In this document: in pieces, positions 23,301 through 29,757 of the stretch
Layout: the number at the start of each line of letters is the position of its first letter
Numbering within the stretch: position 1 is the stretch's first letter
NCBI GenBank assembly: GCA_013698095.1
Contig: JACCVQ010000160.1
Location: forward strand, 1 to 52,189
DNA from: Chloroflexota bacterium
Lineage (GTDB): Bacteria; Chloroflexota; Limnocylindria; Limnocylindrales; CSP1-4
Direction: 5' to 3'
Length of the DNA: 52,189 nucleotides
Notes under the pieces: generated by a model
Seen by the model: only the letters and a program-made list of their open reading frames with translations
What the model was told of the DNA's origin: nothing
Databases searched by the model: none
Translations under genes and position numbers: made by a program

Positions 23301-26041
23301 ACGGTCACGGTGCTCGAGACGGTGACGTAGTCGTCGGCCGACGCGGCCAGATCGTAGGCACCCGGCCGGAGCCGGAGGCTGTATGTGCCGTCTTCGGCGG
23401 TCGTCGCGGTCCGTCCACCGGGCGATGCCGTGACGGTCGCGCCGGCGATCGGCAGGTCGTCATTGGCATCGGTCACCGTGCCGTGCACGAGACCCGACGG
23501 GACCAGCTCGTAGCGCCAGGCCTGGTTGGCCAGCAGTCGGCGCTCGAACAGCGAGAACTGGAGGGCATCAGTACCGTCCGCGTTCTCGATGCCGATGCCG
23601 GCATTCCGCCCGTCACCCGAGTTTGCCGGGTTGTCGCCGTAGAGCAGGTCGATGGTCCCGTCTTCGTGGAGCAGGATCTCGAAGCTCAGGCGGCCGGAGC
23701 TGGAGAACGCCTTCACGCCGGCGTACTCGATCACGAACGTCCGGTCCGGAGCGGAGCCGAGCGTCTCGTAGTCGATCGCGCTGCCGTCGTCGAGGTAGAG
23801 GTCCTGCCAGAGCGGGTAGATCGCGGCATTCGGCGGATTCGTGGACGGGATCCCGACCGGGAAGCCGTTGTACTGGTCGGGTCCGAGGAAGTTGACGTAT
23901 CCGTTGTCCGACAGGAACAGCGCGCCGTAGGTCTTCCCGTAGAAGGGGAAATCGAACGGCAGCAGCAGGCGACCGACGAACTCATCGCCGTACAGACCGG
24001 TCTGATGTGATGCGTCGATCCAGGCGAAGTCGATCGGTCGGCAGCCGTGGCCGAAGTCGTCGAGCTTGCGGAAGAGGCTGAAGTCCTGGACCTGGTCCGG
24101 GCCGTCGGAGCTGATCGCGGCCGATCCGATCTCGGTGCAGCCGCCAGCAGCGGCTTCGATCGTGTACTCGCCGATGGGCAGGGTCAGGTTGTAGAAGCCG
24201 GCGCTGTCGGACGTCGTCGGGGCGACCGGCGTTCCGACCGCGACGACGGACGCGCCCGCGATCGGGCTGCCGTCTTCGGACGCTCTGACGTGGCCGCTGA
24301 CAACGAACCGGGGCAGCGCCGTCAGGGCGAAGTCCTGATCCGTGGTCGTGTCGGTGACGATCGTGACGAGCGGGGCGACATCGCCCTGGTAGCCGAACGC
24401 GACGCCGCTGACCACGTACTCGCCGGCGGCGAGGAAGAGGCTGTAGTTGCCGCTCGCGTCGGTCGTGGCGGTGTAAGTCCGCTCGCCGTCGTTGGCGCTC
24501 ACCCGAGCGCCCTCGATCGGACCGGCGGTGCCGGCGTCGGTGACAGTCCCGGCCAGGGTGCCGCCGGTCTTGACGAGATCGACCGCCGCCTTGGCGTCGA
24601 TCCGACCCTCGCCGTAGACATAGTTCGGGTCATTGTCCGACGGGTCCGGGGTCCCGCACTGATCGTCAGGCCGATCGACGGCCGTCTTTCCGACCGCGTC
24701 GAGGACCGCGTCGAAGTTGCCGACCAGCTCGGACTTGGCAGAGAGCATGAGGGCGACGACGCCAGCCGCATGAGGCGTGGCCATGGAGGTTCCGGAGAAG
24801 CTGGCGTAGCCGCCGCCGGGCACGCTGGACACGACGTCGACACCGGGCGCCGAGATGTTCGGGCTGAGCTTGCCGCTCGGCGACGGGCCGCGCGACGAGA
24901 AGTCGGCGATGTTGTCGCTGTCGTCGGTCGCCCCGGCGCTGATCACCTCGACGGCGTTGCCGGGCGTTCCGGCGCTGCCGCAGCCGGGACCGGCGTTTCC
25001 CGCGGCGAAGAGCGGAATGATCCCGGCCGCGCGCCACGCCTGGACGGTCGCGAGGTAGAAGGAGTCATTGGGGTCGTCGCTGCCCCACGAGTTGCTGACG
25101 AGGTCGGGCCGGAGGGCCGGATTCGGGTTGTCGCCGGCCGCGTCGGTCGGGGCGAGCATGAACTGGCCGGACGAGAGGAGGGAGCCCTCGCTGCAGCCGA
25201 AGTCCTCGCAGCCCTTGGCCGAGATCCACTCGGCGCCGGGGGCCACCCCGATGTCCGGCAACGGGCCGTCGAGATCGCCGCCGACGATCGTGCCCATGGT
25301 GTGGGTGCCGTGACCGGCGTTGTCGCATGGCGCGTCGCCGCAGATCCCGGTCGGATCCCAGAAGTTGAAGTCGTGGCTGAACGTGCCATCGTGGTTGTTG
25401 CCGCGGTACTGCTCGACGAGGGCCTCGTGGGTGTACTCGACGCCGGTGTCGATGGAACCGACGACGACGCCCTGGCCGGTGATCCCGTCGGCCCAGACCT
25501 GCGGAGCCCGGACCTTGTCGATGCCCCACTCGGGTGCAACGGCGGCGATCACGGCCGAGGCCGGGACGGGCTTCACGAGCGGGTAGATCTTCTCCGGCCG
25601 AATCGCGGCGACGCCGGCGAGGGTGCCCAGCTTCTTCGCGAGCGCTGCGTCGCCGTGGACGATCATCGAGTTGGAGAGCCAGTAGCTTTCGGCGCGAGCA
25701 CCTTTGGTCTTTGCGACCTCGGTCCGGGCCGCGCCCTGCGACTTGGCGGCGGTCTTGCGCAGGTTGTCGAGGACGAACGCCCCCTTCTTCGTGCGGTCCT
25801 TGATCTTCGCCGCGCCCGACAGGTCGGTCTTCGCGCCGAACTCGACGACGAAGCGATCCGTCGTACCGGCCGCGAGCGCCTTCAGGAGCCCGCCGTCGAC
25901 CCGGGCGGCGCCGGGCGCACTGGTCCCGGGCGCACTCCGGCCTTGGCCGGCGGCAGCGGCCGACGCGACCTGACCGACGACCAGGACTGCGGCGAACAGG
26001 AACGCGAACGCGCGACGCGGGGCACTCCGCGACTGAGACAT
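20399..26041 (-). CDS. giant secreted subtilisin-like (S8) protease
   Basis: An 1880-residue exported multidomain serine protease; the ATG has GGAGGG seven bases upstream. Order: signal peptide (1 to about 31); I9-type propeptide (about 60-160); S8 catalytic domain with D198 (SIDTG), H244 (GHGTH), oxyanion N349 (AAGNAG) and S419 (FSGTSMATP). Then come several carboxypeptidase-regulatory-like beta domains (repeated GTVTDAxxxxPIAGA openings), an S8-associated beta sandwich, Abnormal-Spindle-like segments (SGSAPLVWTAKE), a beta-propeller-like region (LDLPWGVGFDGDVWLSD, then DMAFDRTRNLLWQV, GLAYDPNADVFYIGG). A malectin-like C-terminal domain (INAGG-type VNAGGSAYVDADGDLYGVDR) closes the protein. 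It has no membrane anchor, so it is secreted or bound through these domains. Likely a degrader of extracellular protein. Confidence 0.93.
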   Translation of the reverse strand: MSQSRSAPRRAFAFLFAAVLVVGQVASAAAAGQGRSAPGTSAPGAARVDGGLLKALAAGTTDRFVVEFGAKTDLSGAAKIKDRTKKGAFVLDNLRKTAAKSQGAARTEVAKTKGARAESYWLSNSMIVHGDAALAKKLGTLAGVAAIRPEKIYPLVKPVPASAVIAAVAPEWGIDKVRAPQVWADGITGQGVVVGSIDTGVEYTHEALVEQYRGNNHDGTFSHDFNFWDPTGICGDAPCDNAGHGTHTMGTIVGGDLDGPLPDIGVAPGAEWISAKGCEDFGCSEGSLLSSGQFMLAPTDAAGDNPNPALRPDLVSNSWGSDDPNDSFYLATVQAWRAAGIIPLFAAGNAGPGCGSAGTPGNAVEVISAGATDDSDNIADFSSRGPSPSGKLSPNISAPGVDVVSSVPGGGYASFSGTSMATPHAAGVVALMLSAKSELVGNFDAVLDAVGKTAVDRPDDQCGTPDPSDNDPNYVYGEGRIDAKAAVDLVKTGGTLAGTVTDAGTAGPIEGARVSANDGERTYTATTDASGNYSLFLAAGEYVVSGVAFGYQGDVAPLVTIVTDTTTDQDFALTALPRFVVSGHVRASEDGSPIAGASVVAVGTPVAPTTSDSAGFYNLTLPIGEYTIEAAAGGCTEIGSAAISSDGPDQVQDFSLFRKLDDFGHGCRPIDFAWIDASHQTGLYGDEFVGRLLLPFDFPFYGKTYGALFLSDNGYVNFLGPDQYNGFPVGIPSTNPPNAAIYPLWQDLYLDDGSAIDYETLGSAPDRTFVIEYAGVKAFSSSGRLSFEILLHEDGTIDLLYGDNPANSGDGRNAGIGIENADGTDALQFSLFERRLLANQAWRYELVPSGLVHGTVTDANDDLPIAGATVTASPGGRTATTAEDGTYSLRLRPGAYDLAASADDYVTVSSTVTVADGSDDTRNFSLPAAIGSATPTTVDASVDFGSTTTATVALANSGSAPLVWTAKERDLGGSIGTFPSASASSVLTWRPVWGRPVIRGALPDVSGIRDTLPPASLQPIVNDPSGDSNGSIDVTQIRAGSDGETVVAMALDFSAGTPIGQAVGEIYVDTDQDPNTGIPAEFLAGLPTQDVGAEYYIGLFEVHSPDPIVYVIDLNTFEFTGIGPAQVDGQTISFQLGLDAFGGDDGNMDVDFVLGDQSQPLDWAPDIGHGTVQPFSDVPWLSETPDAGTTAAGTSTDVTLNLGSAGLAPGTYKALVVFVTNAPKQQQIPVEVNLTVTMPDAFGAAGGTVTDAHTDEPIAGASVVVHATWQGNPLELTTTTASDGTWQVVGPEGTWSADIGAPGYVQASRSVVITAGTSTGGADVALHRDQAHAAIDGGPFVFVLTPGRDGHGTIVLSNPGGHRDLTFSVGEVNLGTATEAEAGAAAAAAQAARRTLPAGANPNARTTRGIFGPSPAGVAPKATGDLLASWPTGLDLPWGVGFDGDVWLSDPIDNGDLCSASGVCTDTEFSTSGSPTGASFETTFGDWAGDMAFDRTRNLLWQVAVGGDNGIHGIDPTDGSVDQVITGSPWDGTSQRGLAYDPNADVFYIGGWNEGIVYTVAGPSHPTPGETLHSCNPPDPNISGLAWNGSFGMLWEATNSDTDAIHLIDPVTCEASMTLPHPSGGGGNGAGLELDVVGNLWTVSQGTGEALLIESGLPTFSDVTWLTVTPGDGTIAPDGSVNLDVAVDSTGLVPGVYRALIVIQTNDPDNSVATVPVELIVPAYQQGVNAGGSAYVDADGDLYGVDRAWSAGSFGWLGSSSPRSTKSAIAGTTEDGLYQDLRTGMTGYRFDVANGTYRVDLAFAEILAKKAGARVFSVTIEGTTVIAGLDVFATAGRNTALDRSFDVEVSDGHLDIGFTSQRGDASIVNGILVTEMPPGS

Positions 26042-26052
26042 CTGGACTCCCT

Positions 26053-26064
26053 CCGACCGGTCGG
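26053..26064. promoter_or_regulatory. short palindrome in protease leader
   Basis: CCGACCGGTCGG is a perfect 12-bp palindrome next to the Shine-Dalgarno of the protease gene. Such sequences are frequent in GC-rich DNA, so its relevance is doubtful. Confidence 0.25.
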
Positions 26065-26228
26065 ACGGCGACCGGAACGCACTGGGCCCAGCGACGGGGG
26101 CCCCGGCCGCCGGACACCGCTCCCGACGGCGTCCGAGTTGGATGGCAGGCTGATGGGCGCGTTGTAACGGTCGTGCGTCTCGCCGTCGTCTCGGCGCGAC
26201 GATCGCCCCGCCGTGCGATCCTGCCGGC

Positions 26229-27398
26229 ATGGCTGACCCCGCACTCTCGACCACCCGGATCCGTGCCGGCGTGCTCGACCGACCGGGCGTACCGGTCCGG
26301 ATCGAGACCCTCGAGCTGGACCCGCCGGGGCCGGGCGAAGTCCGGGTCCGCATGGCGGCGGCAGGTGTCTGCCACTCCGACCTCCACGTGCGCGACGGGG
26401 AGTGGGAGCGGGAGGGTCCGATCGTCCTCGGCCACGAGGGCTCGGCGTTCGTGGAGGCGCTCGGCGACGGCGTCGCGGGGGCGTTCCCGGGGCTGCGCGT
26501 CGGCGGGCTGGTCGCCCTCTCGTGGCTGATCCCGTGCGGGGCGTGCCGGGCGTGCCGCGGCGGGCGCGTGTGGAGCTGCTCGGCCAGCCCGTCCTACACC
26601 CACCGGATGCCGAGCGGCCGGGCCGCGACCCATCGCCCGGCCGGTGGCGGCGGCGAAGCTCGTGGCGGCGACGTCCTCACCTACTGCGCGATCGGGACGT
26701 TCGCCGACCGCCAGAACGTGCCGGCGGCGGCGGCGATTCCCGTTCCGGACGGAACTCCAGCCGAGGTCGCGGCACTGATCGGGTGCTGCGTGACGACCGG
26801 CGTCGGCGCGGCGACGAAGACCGCCGAGGTCCAGTCGGGATCGTCGGTGGAGGTGATCGGGCTGGGCGGCGTTGGGCTGTCGTGCGTGATCGGGGCAGCG
26901 CTCGCGGGCGCGAGGCAGATCGTCGCCGTCGACCGGGTGGCCGCCAAGCTCGACCTGGCGCGGGCCGTGGGCGCAACTGACGGGCTGATCGCCGGGCCGG
27001 ATCCGGCCGAGACCCTCGCCGCCATTCGCGACCTGACCGACGGCGGCCCTGACACCTGCTTCGAGGCGATCGGGCTGACGGCGACGATCGAGCTCGCGAT
27101 CGCCTGCCTGCCGACCGGCGGGACGGCCGTCCTCGTCGGGATGACGCCGTTCGGGGTCCGGGCATCGTTCGAGCCGTTCCCGTTCGTCGACGGCGGTCGA
27201 CGGATCCTCGGCTCGAACTACGGCTCGGCGGACCCGGCGGCGGACTTCCCGCGCTACGCGGCGCTCCATCTCGCGGGCCGGCTGCCGGCCGAGCGCCTGA
27301 TCACGAGCCGGATCGGGCTCGAAGGGATCGAGGACGCCTTCGCGGCGATGCGCCGGGGCGAGGGCGTCCGCGCGATCGTGGAGTTCGAAGCGGGCTGA
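26229..27398 (+). CDS. zinc-dependent alcohol dehydrogenase (MDR family)
   Basis: A 389-residue medium-chain dehydrogenase/reductase. Catalytic zinc ligands are C48 (GVCHSD), H69 (GHEGS) and a cysteine in GCCVTTG. The structural zinc lobe has all four cysteines with the usual spacing (C103, C106, C109, C117). The nucleotide-binding fold has VIGLGGVGLSC and an acidic residue after strand 2 (AVDR), which indicates NAD(H) rather than NADP(H). Length and structural lobe resemble class III/mycothiol-type alcohol dehydrogenases, but the substrate is not readable. The gene is divergent from the protease and separated by 187 bases; the hexamer GATCCT six bases before the ATG is a poor -10. Confidence 0.93.
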   Translation: MADPALSTTRIRAGVLDRPGVPVRIETLELDPPGPGEVRVRMAAAGVCHSDLHVRDGEWEREGPIVLGHEGSAFVEALGDGVAGAFPGLRVGGLVALSWLIPCGACRACRGGRVWSCSASPSYTHRMPSGRAATHRPAGGGGEARGGDVLTYCAIGTFADRQNVPAAAAIPVPDGTPAEVAALIGCCVTTGVGAATKTAEVQSGSSVEVIGLGGVGLSCVIGAALAGARQIVAVDRVAAKLDLARAVGATDGLIAGPDPAETLAAIRDLTDGGPDTCFEAIGLTATIELAIACLPTGGTAVLVGMTPFGVRASFEPFPFVDGGRRILGSNYGSADPAADFPRYAALHLAGRLPAERLITSRIGLEGIEDAFAAMRRGEGVRAIVEFEAG

Positions 27399-27624
27399 TG
27401 CGGGGCTCAGCACCGCGCATGGCAGCTCGATCGTGCGGGCGATCATTCGCTGACCAACGACCACGGGCGGACCCCGAGAATCGACGCAGAACGCAGACCC
27501 GCGGGTCCCCGCCCTTGATTGCTCTGGCTGATCAAGTCCGTGATGTCCGTGCGTGGCCGCTGCCCAGTCCGGGCCGTTCCTGTTCGAAACGACGACTCGT
27601 CACGCGGGTTGGTTCGCGAATTGA
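27399..27624. other. intergenic region, no supported gene
   Basis: About 225 bases after the alcohol dehydrogenase. Base composition is less GC-rich than around it (TTGATTGCTC, GAATTGATCAACC), in keeping with decayed sequence next to the NDH-2 remnant. I see no hairpin or open frame that I would defend. Confidence 0.4.
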
Positions 27625-27951
27625 TCAACCACGCTGATCAGCAGCCGCTCGCCTCGTCACCGGCGGCGCCCTATCCGGTGATAAGGACCCCGTCGACGGC
27701 GGTTCGGGCTCGGCGATCGGCGGTAACGCGGGCGTCCCCGTGATCAGGCACGAGCCGCGACCATCACGAAGCTCAACGCCCAGCGGATCGTCACCCACCT
27801 GGTCGAGCAACGGGCTGAACAGGTAGTGGTTCCGGCGGTCCACCAGGATCACGTCGACCCGTTGGTCCTTGCCAAGCTCATTTGCTGCGTAGAGCCCGGC
27901 GAAGCCGCCGCCGACGATCACCGCCCTGTGGCGAGCGATCGGCGTCGTCAT
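27625..27951 (-). pseudogene. remnant of type II NADH dehydrogenase
   Basis: The minus-strand frame from ATG 27951 opens with a textbook FAD-binding Rossmann motif (HRAVIVGGGFAGLYAANELG), then VDVILVDRRNHYLFSPLLDQVG. That is the N-terminal about 55 residues of a type II NADH:quinone oxidoreductase (typically about 400 residues). After residue 60 the similarity stops and the frame runs into Ser/Pro-rich sequence ending at 27625. The NAD-binding domain and membrane-binding tail are absent. The gene has therefore lost its 3' 85%. The intact start lies 38 bases from the divergent malic enzyme gene. Confidence 0.75.
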
Positions 27952-27988
27952 CTCTGTTCGAGTTCTAGCCCGATAGACTCGACCCGCG

Positions 27989-29731
27989 ATGCGTCCCCTC
28001 CCCTCCCCGTTCGACGACATCACCGCCGGCCGGCCAGCCCGCATTGCGCTCCGCTCGTCGGCCCTGCTCGGGGCGCGCCTCCTGACGAAGGATCTCGCCT
28101 TCCCGATCGGCGAGCGTGAGGCGTTCGGGCTCGTCGGGCTCCTGCCGGACCGGATCCTCACGATCGACGAGCAGGTGGAGCTGGAGCTCGAGAAGATCCG
28201 GCGCAAGGACGACCCGCTGGAGCAGTACATCGGACTGGCCGCCCTCCAGGACCGCAACGCGACACTCTTCTATCGGCTGCTGTCAGAGCACGCGGCCGAG
28301 TTCCTGCCGATCGTCTACACCCCGACGGTCGGGCGAGCCTGCCAGGAGTTCAGCCACATCATCCGGCGGACCCGCGGCCTGTGGATCACGCCACACGACA
28401 AAGACCGCATCCCGGAGCTCCTGCGGAACGGTCCGTTCGACGACGTTCGGCTGATCGTCGTCACCGACAACGAACGGATCCTCGGCCTGGGCGACCAGGG
28501 CGCCGGCGGGATGGCGATCCCGATCGGCAAGCTGGCGCTGTACACCGCCGCGTCGGGCATCCACCCGAGCCTGACCCTGCCGGTGTCGCTCGACGTCGGG
28601 ACCGACAATCCGTTCCTGCTCGCCGACCCGCTCTATCTCGGCCATCGCGAGCCGCGTCTCCGGGGGGCCGCCTACGACGCCCTGGTCGAGGCCTTCGTCG
28701 TCGCGGTCATGGAGCGCTGGCCGGGCTGCGTGATCCAGTGGGAGGACTTCAAGCAGCGCAACGCCCTCCGCATCCTCCATCGCTATCGCGACCGGGTCTG
28801 CTCGTTCAACGACGACATCCAGGGGACCGCCGCGGTCGTCCTCGGCGGGTTGCTGGCGGCGATGCGGTTGCTTGGCAGCCAGCTGGTCGACCAGCGAGTC
28901 GTGATCGCGGGGGCGGGCGCGGCGGGAATCGGGATCGCGCGCCTGATCCGGCTCGCGCTGATCGACGAGGGCGCGACGACGGCCGAGGCCGCGGCGGCGA
29001 TCGCGATGGTCGATTCGCGCGGGCTCGTCTACGACGAACGGACCGATCTGGACGTTGACAAGGTGTCGCTGGCGCGCGCGGCCGACCGGCTGGCCGGCGA
29101 TGGCTTCGCTGCGGACAGCGACACGATTCCGAGCCTCCACGACGTGGTCCGGGTCCTTCGCCCGACGATCCTTCTCGGGGCGACGGGGATGCCGGGGACG
29201 TTCGACGAGGCGCTGATCTCCACGCTCGCCGCGGGCACGCCGCGCCCGATCGTCATGGCGCTGTCGAACCCGACCGTTGCGTCCGAGGCCATCCCGGCCG
29301 ACGTCCTGCGCTGGTCCAACGGTCGCGCCCTCGTGGCTACGGGCTCGCCGTTCCCGGCGGTCGAGCACGACGGCGAGCGGCACGAGATTGGCCAGGCCAA
29401 CAATGTGTTCGTGTTCCCGGGTCTCGGGCTCGGGGCGATCGTGGCCGAGGCACGGACGATGCCGGATCGCCCGTTCCTGGTGGCCGCCCGGACGCTCGCC
29501 GCCGAGGTCAGCGACGAGCGTCTGGTGGCCGGGGCGCTGTACCCAGCGGTCGATCGGCTGCGCCACGTGACGTGGGCAATCGCGCTGGCCGTCGCGAAAG
29601 CTGCCCGCGAGGACGGCCTCGCCGGCATCGGCCCGGACGTCGACCTCGAGGCGGCCGTCGCCGCGGCGATGTGGTGGCCCGACTACGTCCCGTACGTGGT
29701 CGCCGAGGACCGCAGGGCCGGCAACCTCTAG
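27989..29731 (+). CDS. NAD-dependent malic enzyme
   Basis: A 580-residue malic enzyme of the long (SfcA/MaeA) type, oxidatively decarboxylating malate to pyruvate. Visible are the N-terminal malic domain with the general-acid Y110 (IVYTPTVG) and base K181 (GMAIPIGKLALY), the metal ligands E252, D253 and D276 (QWEDF, FNDDIQGT), and the NAD-binding domain with GAGAAGIGIA. The segment before the ATG has TAGACT at nine bases and no Shine-Dalgarno. It converges with pyruvate phosphate dikinase, separated by 26 bases and a hairpin, so the two form a pyruvate node though they are not co-transcribed. Confidence 0.95.
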   Translation: MRPLPSPFDDITAGRPARIALRSSALLGARLLTKDLAFPIGEREAFGLVGLLPDRILTIDEQVELELEKIRRKDDPLEQYIGLAALQDRNATLFYRLLSEHAAEFLPIVYTPTVGRACQEFSHIIRRTRGLWITPHDKDRIPELLRNGPFDDVRLIVVTDNERILGLGDQGAGGMAIPIGKLALYTAASGIHPSLTLPVSLDVGTDNPFLLADPLYLGHREPRLRGAAYDALVEAFVVAVMERWPGCVIQWEDFKQRNALRILHRYRDRVCSFNDDIQGTAAVVLGGLLAAMRLLGSQLVDQRVVIAGAGAAGIGIARLIRLALIDEGATTAEAAAAIAMVDSRGLVYDERTDLDVDKVSLARAADRLAGDGFAADSDTIPSLHDVVRVLRPTILLGATGMPGTFDEALISTLAAGTPRPIVMALSNPTVASEAIPADVLRWSNGRALVATGSPFPAVEHDGERHEIGQANNVFVFPGLGLGAIVAEARTMPDRPFLVAARTLAAEVSDERLVAGALYPAVDRLRHVTWAIALAVAKAAREDGLAGIGPDVDLEAAVAAAMWWPDYVPYVVAEDRRAGNL

Positions 29732-29749
29732 GCGCCGGCGTTCGGCGCC
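29731..29749. terminator. shared hairpin between convergent genes
   Basis: GGCGCCG (29731-29737) pairs with CGGCGCC (29743-29749) over a 5-base loop. It fills most of the 26-base gap between the malic enzyme and ppdK stops. Confidence 0.5.
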
Positions 29750-29757
29750 GAATCGAC

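Noticed and set aside
26053..26064. Palindrome CCGACCGGTCGG as an operator
   Set aside because: A 12-bp palindrome of G and C is common by chance here; kept only as a low-confidence feature.
24047..26167. 706-codon plus-strand open frame antisense to the protease
   Set aside because: Arg/Gly/Ala-rich with no domain signature, and the minus strand carries the protease with intact catalytic residues.
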